NCBI GenBank assembly: GCA_002077045.2
Contig: KZ111146.1
Span: 75,521 to 139,520 of the forward strand
DNA from: Rachicladosporium sp. CCFEE 5018
Taxonomy: Eukaryota; Ascomycota; Dothideomycetes; Cladosporiales; Cladosporiaceae
DNA length: 64,000 nucleotides
Direction: 5' to 3'
Below, one piece after another: positions 42,682-52,859 of the stretch. The position numbers and the translations under genes are program-made. The stretch's first letter is position 1, and the number at the start of each line of letters is the position of its first letter. The notes beneath the pieces were generated by a model. The model was not told the DNA's origin. It searched no databases and saw only the letters and a program-made list of their open reading frames with translations.

Positions 42682-44367
42682 ATGGCTTCAGCGGCCGTGG
42701 TAGGCGCGAACATCGCACAGGAGCCCGAGGGTCTCTACGAACGACAGAACGGTATCATCAGCGGAGTGGTCGCGCCAGGAGAGAAGCTCTTACCAGATGA
42801 CGCGGACGAAGACGGACCCAATGTCGAAGCTGGCGTGCGGATAGGGAACGGCAAGACAGGGGGAGAGGAAGCCGAGGAAGGGCAGCCTAGCGGCCCTGCA
42901 GTCGAGGACTTGTTTGGCGACGACGAGAGCGAGAACGAGCTGCCGGATGCCCCTTTGTACGCGCTCACACGACTGCGAAATACGGGATGATGTACTGACT
43001 TCACGGGTAGAGCAAAGCCGCGAGAACTCGACGACAAGGAGCTCGACTCTGGCGACGATGAGAGCAGGAAGGATCGCGCTGTGGACGATGCTCAAGAGGA
43101 TGTGGAGGAGGAAGAGGCAGCAGAGCCGGTCACATCACTCGACGTTGAGATGCCACGGCAAGTCGGCCCCGAGCCCAGCGATGGCGAGATGTACATCCTC
43201 AAGATCCCGCCCTTCATGGCTGTCGAGCCTCGAGCATGGCAGCCCGCCGAGTTCCAGCCACCAAGCGCCGACCACCACTCTACCACAGCTGGCCCGACCT
43301 TCTCCGCCTTCAACACAGCCATGACCACCCTACGATGGCGACGCTCCCCTTCAGACCGTTCTCAACTCCAATCCAACGCCCGCATAAATCGCTGGAGCGA
43401 CGGCTCGCTTACCTTTCAACTAGCCTCAGATCCGACAACACAATACGACATGCCCAGTAACCCCCTGGCCCCTCCGCAAAGGAACCCTCTAATCCCCACC
43501 CCAACCTCCATATGCACCGACAGCAAGAAGTCCGGCCGCTCCAACACCGACTCCGCGAGCCTAGACGAACCTTACAACTCCAACAGAGACGCCCTAACCT
43601 ACCTCGCAACTCCCTACCCCTCCAGCGAAACCGTCCGCATAACGCACAAGATCACCACAGCCCTCTCCATCGCCCAATCCTCGGCCATCACCGATGACGC
43701 AATCGAGCAACTGCAAAACTCCCTCGCAGCCGCCACAAATGCGACGAAAGTCCAAGGTGTAGGCGCACGGGAGCTGTTAACCGTAGACGAAGACCCCGAG
43801 CTCGAGCGAAAACGCCAAGAGCTCGCAGAACGGGACAAAATGCGCGCCAGGAAGCGGACAGAAGCCCAGCGCGAGCGCGAACTAGAGCGCTCCGACCGCG
43901 CGCTCGGCAAAGTCGGTCTCGGCTCCCGTAGCGCTGGCGGCGGGCTGAATGCGAGCATGCTGGAGGACGAAGAAGGGACATTCAGCTCTGCGAAGCGGGC
44001 TAAAGGGCCTGGCAAGCCGAGGGCGAAGAAATCCAGACGGCCGAATTCGGAGTATAGCAGTGACGAAGACTACGGGCGCAAAGGCTTCCAAGTGCGGCAA
44101 GAAGAATACGAATCCGACGATGGCTTTCTCGCACGCAGCGATGAGGAAGAGGAGGAAGGCGAGGAGGGCAGCGATGATGGGGAGGATCCGGATGATGGGA
44201 TTGTAGAGGAGAGGAGGAGGGAGAGGACGCCGAAGCGGGATCGGGATGTGGGTGGGGAGGAGGATGCGGAGGGGGAGGTGGAGGAGGATGGCGATGCGGA
44301 TGCTGCGAAGGCTGCGGAGGGGCGGAAGAGGAGAAAGATTGTTGTTGATGATGAGGAGGAGGAGTAG
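42682..44367 (+). CDS. LEO1: Paf1 complex subunit LEO1
   Basis: Two exons (42682-42956, 43011-44367; intron 54 nt with TACTGAC branch and GGGTAG acceptor) give 543 residues. The acidic N-terminus with LFGDDESENELPD and, after the splice, PRELDDKELDSGDDE is the Leo1 hallmark. The Leo1 core spans about residues 155-330: ILKIPPFMAVEP, then SNARINRWSDGSLTFQLASD, which forms part of the beta-barrel that pairs with Paf1. The C-terminal third is highly charged, with a Lys/Arg-rich patch (KPRAKKSRR) and long Asp/Glu runs, ending EEEE. Leo1 travels with RNA polymerase II and supports H2B ubiquitylation, H3K4/K36 methylation and 3'-end formation; in fission yeast it also limits heterochromatin spread. 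Nuclear. Confidence 0.93.
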
Positions 44368-44642
44368 TGAGATATACGTGAGGCGGACGATAGCAAGCTG
44401 TGAAGATACTTCGACGGTGTGTGAACCTGTACAACAAGCCTCCAGGCTCATACAACAAGGCACGACTTCAGCTAGAAGCACGCGCTATTGCTGACGTGGG
44501 AGGAGCATGTCTTCCCGCGCCTTGCCCTGTCAAATTGCGATGCTTCGACCACCACGGTCTCCGGCTCCGTCTCCGTCTCTTTCTGCACCAGGATCCACTG
44601 TGAACGAAATCATCGACTCCTGTTCAGGTATCTATTGCCACA

Positions 44643-45937
44643 CTAAACCAGCTTCGGCGGTCGGTTTGCTATATCCTTCGGATCCAGGACGGCCTGCAAG
44701 TCGACGATATCACTCCATCTCACAGCTCGCCGCACCGCTTCGTCTCGCGATGAGTATGGTACTGGCAAGGATCTCCGCTCGCAGCACCGCTTCGTCTCGC
44801 GATGAGTGTGGTACTGGCAAGGATCTCCTTTCCAGGGATCAAGGACCTCCGCACCGGAAATCAAACCTCCGGCCCTGTCCAATGCGGTCTCCACATCACA
44901 CAGGAAATCTTCAGGACCGTCGGCATCTTTGTGAGGGTCGAAGAGCCCAGTAACTAGACCTGGCAGGAAGTCGTGTCAGCTCAGTCGACACATCGCTTGC
45001 AGGACGAGCTCACCTTTCCAGACATGGAAATCGACGATCAGTCTGCTCATTCCGTCTCCCCGAGGCGTGCTCGCGTATAGACCGGCGGCCAGAGATGTGG
45101 GGGTAGTATTCCTGGTCGTCCCGGCGCGTTAGTATTCCGAAAGACTTACCACATCACCAGAGTGCACTCACCGATCCGTCAACCTTCTCGATCATAGCAT
45201 CCACGATAGCGTTCCCGAACTTCTCATCCCTCAAATCCACAGCCAGAAAATACGCGTTCGCCATCCGACCCCACTCGCAATCGACCCAGACAGCATCCTC
45301 AGCGCCCACTTCTTCTTCTTCGTCGGGTATACGCGTGCAGAGCTTGCCAGTGTATAGCCAGACGCGGTAAAGCTCAAAGGACTCGACTGAGTGGGCTTCG
45401 AGGTGAGCGAAGCCGAATTGATACAGCCCTCGCAATGCTATGATCGTGCTGGTGGGTAGGACGTCGTTGTGGATTGTGGTGAGGGTGCGATAAGGTCCCA
45501 CGTAGAGGACGAGCATGTAGGTGCCCAGTCTGGTATTCATTAGCCGGGCGCGCCATTGAAGCTGGCCGTGATCGCAGGACTCACTTCGGCGCCTCATCGA
45601 TCGAGAATCGACGCTGCGTTGCCGTGCTTTGGGGCTGTGTAGCCTTGCTGGAAGACTTCGATGGCTTCTAGAAGTTCTTGGTGGCGATCTCAACAGCGTC
45701 GTCGGTTTGAGTATCCACGGAGGACTTGCGGCTGCGGCGCTGGGCAGGTGTAAAAGTTTTGGTACTTCTGCTGTTGGAAGCCAGCGCAGCTTTCACTAGT
45801 AGGAGCTCAGTACTCACCGATTGGGCAACGCAATCAGGCGTGGGCTTCTCCGCTGGCCCTTCTGAGGCGTCGCTTCTGGTGTTCGAGGCCTCACGACTTG
45901 CTTCAGGCGACCCATGGTTGCAGTGTATGGTCTTCAT
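44643..45937 (-). CDS. BTB/POZ-type fungal protein with a damaged 3' half
   Basis: Five exons are visible: 45937-45818, 45667-45585, 45529-45172, 45111-45014, 44959-44643. Introns 1, 2 and 4 have GTGAGT/GTGAGC donors and fit the phase; intron 1 (150 nt) ends at the TAG at 45668. The BTB-like core is in exon 3: MLVLYVGPYRTLTTIHNDVLP, then SFELYRVWLYTGKL. Exons 4-5 encode a conserved-looking tail (TPRGDGMSRLIVDFHVWKG, LFDPHKDADGPEDFL, WKGDPCQYH). Two defects show. Exon 3 ends in phase 0 although exon 4's sensible frame needs phase 2, a one-base misfit. And a 52-bp tandem duplication (next entry) shifts the last ~45 residues; in the undisturbed frame the protein would end RETKRCGEL. Such BTB proteins may act as Cul3 adaptors, but this copy may be a pseudogene. 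Confidence 0.55.
44725..44828. repeat. 52-bp direct tandem duplication, two copies
   Basis: Positions 44725-44776 and 44777-44828 are the same 52-base unit with two single-base differences (C/A at unit position 7, A/G at position 32). The unit contains GCACCGCTTCGTCTCGCGAT. Because 52 is not a multiple of three, the second copy moves the reading frame of the overlapping minus-strand BTB-type gene. Near identity suggests a recent event such as replication slippage or microhomology-mediated duplication. Confidence 0.9.
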
Positions 45938-46212
45938 GGCGTTGAAGTCTTCCGCTGGGACAAGAAAGTCGACGTTGAAGTGAGGATTGAGTCATGTCGA
46001 AGTGAGCGCAGATCATCACGTGAAAGTATGCAGGCCACGCGAACCGCATACCACTGCTGTTGTCAAGCATGTGATAGCACCAGACTGGGACCTGTCCTTG
46101 CGCTTCCTTCATCGTGGTGAATGAACGCAAAGATCTCTGCGACAGATCAGCAGTGTTGGAGAGTCTATACCATCTATGCAGTCTACTGTACTCTCGGTAC
46201 TTCATCCCAGAC

Positions 46213-47796
46213 TTACGAAGCGAAGATCTTCTCCAGCAAGTAAGTCCCAAAGATCCCCGTTCCCGGACTACCCACACACCTACTCAGCCGATTCCCAGCC
46301 TTCGCACTCAACCAAGCTCCATGATCACTCGAGATCTCCTCCTCCAAATCCACCTCCCTCTTCTTCCTACTCCGTCGATCAATTACGCACATTCCCCTTG
46401 TCCACTGCCCCGAGGTCTCGACCCGAATGTCCTCGTCCCTCACCAGCTCCCACTTGGGATCCAGTTGCGTGATACAGTACCAGATTGTCATTGGGTCATG
46501 CAGGTGTAGCCCTACTGCGTCGCCTGTGACGTCGTCTTGCAGCGACTCGACTTTGCGGAAGGTGGAGTTCAGCCAGGCCGAGACCCATTCTGCTAGTGGC
46601 GAGCCGGCTGAGATGAGAGGTGCGGTATAGGATTGGAACTCGCCTCGGGATATTTCATGTTGTTGCGTGATGTCTAGGGGAAACAGCGTGACGTTCAATT
46701 GTTTCGACAGCTTGGCGGGGTAAGGTTGAAGATAGGGTGGCGGTGCGTGATCTGTTTGTCGTCCAGCAGGCGTCGGTGGAACGGGAGGCATGGTAGAGTG
46801 TGAACTCGGGGATGTCAGGGCGTAGACGCGGGCTGCTGCGACGGTATCGGCGAACGTGTTGAATTCAGCGACGGGGGTGACCTGGTTTCTGAGGGTCAGC
46901 GCGGGACGGATAGGTCCAGGAGCGTGCTAAAAAAGGCGGAAGCGCGGCTCTGGAATGTGGAGGCTGGACTTGGATGGACGGGTGGTGGCTGTACATTTCC
47001 TACTTCGTAAATGTTGCCACCCATTACCACGACCTCCTTCACTCGTAGGAAGGTCTCTGGATCCTCGGCTGCGGCGATCGCCAGGTTGGTCAAGGGACCG
47101 ACAGCAACTATAGTGATGGTGTTTGGTTCGTTCTCGCGGAGCAGCCGTAAGATCTCCAGATGAGCGGGCACTTGTGAAGGAGTGAACAGAGCCGGACTTT
47201 CCAACTCTTTGGGAACTCGTCGATCTCGGGATCCTTGGGCGCCTTCGTGATGTCGAACAATTCCTTCCAGGTGTCTGCAGGCGACAAGTGAGGATGCTGT
47301 GTTAGTGTCAGCATCCTAGACAGGCGACATCCGTCGATCCGCACGTACAGAGTCCGAGATGCCTCCCAGACCATCATTTCCATCTATGCTGGAGTTAGCA
47401 ATGATCATGTCGCCAGAGGGTTCTTTTATACCTACGGAAGTAGTCTGCCATGAGCTTCGTGTCCAATAGAGGATGCTCGGGTCCAACAGAGACGATGGGT
47501 TTCGTCTTCAGCAATGTCTCGAAGCCGACCTTACGGCCATTGGCTTTCCGCCACTCGATCTCCTTCTCGATGTGGTAGAACAGCGAGACGACATTGCGTA
47601 GACAGCTTTCTAGTTCGACGTTGCCGTATGTGGCAGAGACCATTAGCACCTCTAAGTCCTCAGGTGATGCTGCAAATGCTAGCAGCATTGCGAGTGTGTC
47701 ATCGCATCCCTTTTCGAAAGTCAGCAGTTATCCAGTTCATGACCGTAGAAGCAGCCGAACCGGATCTGTGTCGATGATGACCTTGCGAGGCGCCAT
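46213..47796 (-). CDS. Inosine/uridine-type nucleoside hydrolase with one-base frameshift
   Basis: Exons 47796-47761, 47709-47436, 47383-47349, 47296-46995 and 46881-46213; introns are 51, 52, 52 and 113 nt, with branch boxes such as GCTGACT and GCTAAC. The family start MAPRKVIIDTDPGCDD gives the calcium-binding Asp cluster; HGNDGLGG, VAVGPLTNLA, VVMGGN and LHDPMTIWY (the C-terminal metal/active-site loop) follow in order. The expected product is 438 residues. Exon 4 must be a multiple of three but is 302 nt: the frame changes between DEFPK and ELESPALFTP, at an AAA run near 47201, where one further A would restore it. No splice pair explains the shift. The enzyme would cleave nucleosides to base plus ribose in purine/pyrimidine salvage. 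Either this copy is a pseudogene or the base call is wrong. Confidence 0.8.
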
Positions 47797-48383
47797 TTTC
47801 CGAGCGATCAATATGGAGAAAAAGTACTATGTGTTCAATTCTAGACTGATCAAGTGCTGTTGCTTGTGCAATGATAGCAATCGATGTACCTCAAGGCGCA
47901 CTGAGTGCAGAGCGTCGAGATCGATGACGAAGTCGATCAGGAAGATATATGGACAAATTCGAGACAATACTCAACTGCTTATCAAGTACACCGCCAGGGC
48001 GTACAGATCGTCGAAACACCCACATCCCGTGGTGTTGGCATCGATGAAGTCCCCGCCAAGCACCGACGCGAGTCAGCGAGCAAAACCTCAAAACCTCAGC
48101 AACCGATTCGATCTTTTTCTCTTCCTTCTCTACAATGTCTAATCAGGCCACTATTAGAGTCTCGGTTCAAACGATCAGTGTTTGAGCAGGGTATAAGACC
48201 CCTTTTCACGTGCTCCCGTGCGCCTAAGAGCGAATACTTCCGCCCTCGTTCAACTCTGGCCTTGATTTCTATGGACTGAGGTAGAATTGTTGGGTGGTAC
48301 AGACTTTGTACATATCTCTACCCATGTGTCGACTTGGCCGTTGGATCCAGCAGGCGAAATGTAGTTGGGCTGAGATGCCTGGA
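47797..48383. other. Intergenic region, nothing supported
   Basis: About 590 bp between the nucleoside hydrolase start and the CMC4 stop. Open frames on the plus strand have weak codon bias and no homology I can see. Confidence 0.4.
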
Positions 48384-48861
48384 TCACTGGCCTTGCGCTC
48401 GTTGCCGCATCTTCAGGCTGATGTAAAAGTCAGACCGCTGCACACTAAGAGTCTGAGTAGAGACTGAACTTCACCGAAGCAAGTTGGCTTTTGGACAGCT
48501 AACAGTCGACGCCTCGTCGCCATTGCGCTGGTAGAAGAGGTTGCAGCACTCATACAGCGCGTCGACCTGGCACAGCGAAGTTCAAATCAATATCAAATCG
48601 AAAGCATCACTCGGCTGCGCAGGACTGACCTGCTTCTGGCATTTCGACTCGTCGTAGCCATTCCGCTGTATGCATGCTATAGTATCACACTGTGTCAGCT
48701 GGATCAGCTATTGCCGCAGGCTGCCTTCACTGACCTTGAATAGCACATGCTCGTGGGTGACAAGGCGGGTCAAACTTCACATCCTTTTCCAGAGTGCTCT
48801 GCCATCAATCAATCAATCAGCACTACTGGCTCGCTCACGTAACACACAGCCTTCTCACCAT
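48384..48861 (-). CDS. CMC4: CMC4-type twin Cx9C mitochondrial intermembrane-space protein
   Basis: Five tiny exons, 48861-48859, 48798-48735, 48676-48630, 48566-48475 and 48417-48384, sum to 240 nt (79 residues), while four introns of 57-63 nt take up the rest. Exon 1 is the ATG alone, followed at once by a GTGAGA donor. Two Cx9C pairs, Cys14/Cys24 and Cys35/Cys45, lie in a helical hairpin (PCHPRACAIQACI, SKCQKQVDALYECC), then SCPKANLLRLKMRQR. This order matches yeast Cmc4 and human CMC4. Such proteins are imported and oxidised by the Mia40/Erv1 relay in the intermembrane space; Cmc4's precise task in respiratory-chain assembly is unsettled. Every junction keeps the phase and each intron has standard ends, which makes chance very unlikely. 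It is divergent from the SUMO gene, 495 bp away. Confidence 0.85.
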
Positions 48862-49356
48862 ACTGCTGCCTCACTCAACACTTCTTGTTACTTCTCGCAG
48901 TAATCTCGTGACTTCACGTGCATTCTCGTCGTTCCTTTTGAGTACGTGAAGCCTTCACGTCATCTTTGGAGGTCTTGGCAGTCGCAACCGCGGCACCACT
49001 TCACCTTTGTCTTGATCGCAACACTCCTTGCCACACTCACGGTAAGACGAACTACACACTCCAGCACATCGGGACGAAGGTAAGCTACTCCCACGCAAGT
49101 TTACAGAAGCGTGTAGTCTTGCCTCACGAATAAGGCAACCGCGACTGTGCCACCAAAGCTAATCCTCACTCGTTGACAACAGGCGTCCTTCACTCTCACT
49201 TCCCGACCACTTCATACCACAACACCAACCCCGTGCAATCACGCGCCAGTCTTAGTCAGCCACGTGCGACTATAAAACACATTCCGCTGCCTAATCAGTC
49301 TCCTCGAACACCACAACCTCCTCCAACAACCAAACACCCCACCAACAAACCACACT
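48862..49356. promoter_or_regulatory. Shared upstream region of CMC4 and SUMO
   Basis: The 495 bp between the divergent starts include a C/A-rich, T-poor leader of about 150 bases before the SUMO ATG (ACCACAACCTCC-like), typical of highly expressed fungal genes. CACGTG-related boxes (TTCACGTGCAT near 48915, TCACGT near 48956) may be E-box sites; this is inference from sequence only. Confidence 0.35.
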
Positions 49357-49711
49357 ATGTCCGACGCCCCTCCATCCCCCGGTGGCGAAGAGGCCCCACC
49401 AGCCCAGTCCGAGCACCTCAATATCAAAGTTACCGACAGCAACAACGAAGTCTTCTTCAAGATCAAGCGCACGACACAGTTGAAGAAGCTGATGGATGCC
49501 TTTTGCGAGCGTCAGGGCAAGAGCATGCAGAGTGTTAGGTTCCTGTTTGATGGGACTAGGGTGATGCCGGATGATAATCCGCAGAGTGTGAGTTGGCCTG
49601 AGCGGGACTGTAGGGCGCTATGAGCGGTGTGCTGACCCTTCGTTGTAGCTCGACATGCAGGATGGCGATACGTTGGAGGTGCATCAGGAGCAGATCGGAG
49701 GCGCTTGGTGA
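49357..49711 (+). CDS. SMT3: SUMO (ubiquitin-like modifier)
   Basis: Exons 49357-49587 and 49649-49711 (intron 61 nt, GTGAGT to TTGTAG) encode 97 residues. A disordered Pro/Gly/Glu-rich N-terminus of ~18 residues leads into the beta-grasp fold: HLNIKVTDSNNEVFFKIK, SVRFLFDGTRVMPDDNP and, after the splice, LDMQDGDTLEVHQEQIGG. The chain ends GGAW, so the Ulp1-type protease must remove Ala-Trp to expose Gly-Gly for the E1 Aos1/Uba2. The acidic-hydrophobic groove and missing Lys48 equivalent distinguish it from ubiquitin. SUMO conjugation acts in DNA repair, septins, transcription and nuclear transport. As in most ascomycetes, it is probably the sole SUMO gene (inference). Confidence 0.95.
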
Positions 49712-50171
49712 GCGAAGGAGCCTATGGTGATGAGAAACGCGGGAGCCGATCGAGATGGAGACCTCGGGGTGTGAACGGGATACGACATATCACATGACAT
49801 GAGTGGATGCGTGAGGAGCGCAGGTGGCGAAGTTGAAGTGGCGTGGTGTTGGAAGCGGTCTCGTGGTAGGCAGCGTCGACTTTACAGTCTGCCAGCCTGC
49901 TGAGCAAGGCGCCTGCACAGCTTCGACATACTTATGGATTAGCTTGGCGTCCCGTCAGGTAGTGTACTTGGTTTTGCTTGAGACTTGTTCATTTACTCAC
50001 ACCTTGTTTTGACGACCACGCTGGATCTAAGAGTTGCGCCGCTAGTTCCTAGCGGCTCCAGCTGGCCTCAAGCTTTCTGGTCGCATCATAAATAGCTCTT
50101 TGATTCGTCTACTCGGACTTGCAATTTATGCTTGAAAGTATGTACACATGACCGTCTACCAATCTATCACC

Positions 50172-52318
50172 TCACCGACTTCCCCCAGCCAATGCCACCA
50201 CCCTCTTCGCCGCCTCCTCAAACCCATCAAAAGCATCCAACCCCAACCCACTCTCCGCAATCCTCTTCTGCCCAACCTCCTCATTCGTCCCCCGAATCCT
50301 CACAACAACAGGCACACCCTTCATATCGACCTCCTTGAAAGCCAGCAAAACCCCATCAGCAATCATGCCGCCATCCGTCAGGCCGCCGAAGATGTTGACG
50401 AAAATGACTTTGACGCGAGGGTCTCGCAGGATGAGCTCGAAAGACTTCTTGACGGTGTCGGCTGTGGCTTTGCCGCCTGTGTCGAGGAAATTTGTGGCGC
50501 GACCGCCGTGTTGGCGGAGCGCGTCGACTGTGTTCATCGCGAGCCCGGCGCCGTTGACGAGCGTGCCGATATTGGCTTCTGGGTCTTCTAGCTTGACGTA
50601 GACGATTCCATCTTTCTCGGCTTCGACTTCTTCAGCCTTCTCGGTCTCCTTTTGCCGTAGCGCGAAGATATCTTCTTGTCGCTTCAGCGACTTGAAAGCC
50701 GAGTCGTCGAATTGTAGGAGGAAGGAAGGTTGGTGCAGTTGAATGTTGCCTTCCAAGGTCAAAGAGATGGAGGACGCGAGCGTGACGGCTTCTTTGTCTT
50801 TGTACATCTTCGCTAGGGTTTGCAGGAGTGAGGCGATCTGGGTCTTAGCTTGGGGAGGCGCGGAGGAGAGCTGCATGTGCTGGACAGCAGCGTCCACTGT
50901 TGACCGCGGGGGACCTTCGAGCCAGGAGTAAGGAAAGCGATTTATGCGGTCGCGGAGCTGCGTGGGGTCTGAAGTCGGGGCTGTGGCGAGGGCGGGCTGT
51001 CGTTCTGTACGGTCGACTGTTACTGAGACGTAGAAGCCGTCTTTAGGTGCAGCTTCCGTGGAGATGGATACGCCCTGGACTTCGTCGAGATACGGCTTTA
51101 GTACGCCTGGACCTTGGTCGGCTTTCAGGACTAGATTTCGACGCTGCGGCTGAGCGGCTCGAGCCCGGCGCTGCATCTCTGCCAGCGGCCTCGCACTGCC
51201 AGTGTGGTAGCTCCGCTTCTGACTCGCAGCATCCTGCTGGATCTTCTTCGGATCTCGCCCCGTCTTCGCCAGCAGCGACTTCATCGTCTCACCGAAGTTC
51301 TCGGGGTGCTCTACCATTGTCACCCCGACGTCTTGCAGTATCTTGTACTTCTCAGTTGCAGTACGCTCTCCACGTGCCGTCCATGCACCGGCATGACCCA
51401 TGATCTTGCCCGATGGAGCTGTAGTGCCTCCCAGGATCGCCGCGATGGGTTTCGGATTGCGCTCTCGCGCGTGGTACTCTTTGATCCACTCTGCTGCATC
51501 GACTTCGGCTCGCCCACCAATCTCGCCGATCAGGATGATTCCCTCGGTCTCTGGATCTGACTCGAAGACCTTGAGTGAGTCTACAAGGTTCGTGCCAGCT
51601 ATGATGTCTCCACCCATGCCGATGCATAAACTCTGGCCTAGTCCTGCACGCGTGACTGATGCGACAGCTTCGTACGACAGTGTGCCGGACTTTGCAGCGA
51701 TGCCGATGTGACCCGGTGCGAATGTGGGAAGCGGCTGGAATCCAATGCGACAGTAGCCGATGGGAGCAATTATGCCAGGTGCATTCGCGCCTACTAGTCT
51801 CGACTTGGACTGAGTCTTGAGGATGCTTGTGACCTGCTGTTGGTGAGTCAAATATTTCTCATCGCTCGCTGGAGTAAGCCTACCCTCATGATATCATGGA
51901 GTGGAATGTGCTCAGCGACTGCCATAATCAATGGGATCTCCGCCTCGATCGCATCCTCGATCGCCTTCGCGCACTGCGGTGCAGCGACGAAGACAGCGGT
52001 GGCATCTGGCTTCAGCTGCTCTTTCGCCTTGCGCAAGTTCGGCAGAAGGGGTAGGCCCAGGTGCTCGCCTTCTTTGCCAGGCGTGACGCCGCCCACGATG
52101 TTCGTGCCATAGGCTATGCTATCCCTGGCATTGACTGTTGCCACTCGGCCGGTGAAGCCCTGGTATATGACGCGAGTATGCTTCCCTATTCGAAGGTTCT
52201 GGACCGTATCGTCGTAGTTGCTTCGAGCAGACGACGAGGAGAATGCCCTTTTGGCGGTGATTCCGGTCCTCCTACAGCAAAGAGAGGAGAGAGCCTCGCC
52301 GCCACGGATGGCAGCCAT
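50172..52318 (-). CDS. Succinyl-CoA synthetase-like alpha/beta fusion protein
   Basis: Exon 1 (52318-51884) and exon 2 (51833-50172; an acceptor three bases earlier would add one Gln) give about 698 residues. The first ~330 are a complete succinyl-CoA ligase alpha subunit: an Arg/Ser-rich mitochondrial presequence, VIYQGFTGRVATVNA, NIVGGVTPGKEGE, RLVGANAPGII and the phosphohistidine loop IMGHAGAW. The rest is beta-like: a degenerate, Pro/Arg-rich remnant of the ATP-grasp part, then the intact C-terminal ligase domain with LVNGAGLAMNTVD, NFLDTGGKA and NIFGGLTDGGMIADG. The classic enzyme is a heterodimer of separate subunits in the citric-acid cycle. Here both are in one chain, and the nucleotide-grasp domain is eroded, so activity may differ. 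Predicted mitochondrial matrix. Confidence 0.88.
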
Positions 52319-52859
52319 TGAATCACAAAAGAGAAAGATGAGGGAAGACGGACACTTACCTCAAATAATGCCAGTGAAGAGCACATATGTACTTTCCCAT
52401 GTTCTTATTCCCGGATGTGACATGTGCTGTTGATCGGTCTGGAGCTTGACCATGCAAGCCTCCATCCTCACAGACCACCTCCGAGATCGCTGTGGGGAAG
52501 AGTCTAACCTGTTCCTGGCGGCCTGCAGCGATTATTGCCGGAGGACTTCGCCTTTGACATACTGATGGGAAGTCTCAACAACACTGTGAGCATGGTCCTT
52601 ATCAAGACAGTCTGTTGCAACACATAATTAAGGGCTTCCAACTTGATCGCTACTGTAGCGTAGCTATCGGGCAGTTGTGCTTCCGCCCTGACGTCAGGCC
52701 ATCAAGGTTCGCGGCTCTCCACACGCGGGACGCATCTGTGGGGTAAATGTAAGTGAAGGAACATCTCTCAAGGTTCATAATATTCGACATCTCTTCCAAC
52801 GAAGACCGTCCGCTCGACTAGGAAGCAAGCGTCATCTTGGAGTCTAGAGTTCAGCCGTC
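52319..52859. other. Divergent promoter region
   Basis: About 540 bp between the succinyl-CoA synthetase-like gene and the next gene rightward. No supported frame. The sequence around 52630-52700 is A/T-richer; no repeat seen. Confidence 0.4.

Noticed and set aside
43882..44481. Long minus-strand frames rich in Leu, Pro or Ser opposite LEO1
   Set aside because: They arise from the GAG/GAT runs that encode the acidic LEO1 tail; no start context or splice support.
45668..45817. In-frame TAG in the BTB-type gene as a nonsense mutation
   Set aside because: A GTGAGT donor at 45817 and the CTTCTAG acceptor ending at 45668 define a 150-nt intron in phase 0, so this TAG is a splice site. That lesson also weakens, but does not remove, the nonsense reading of the other TAGs.
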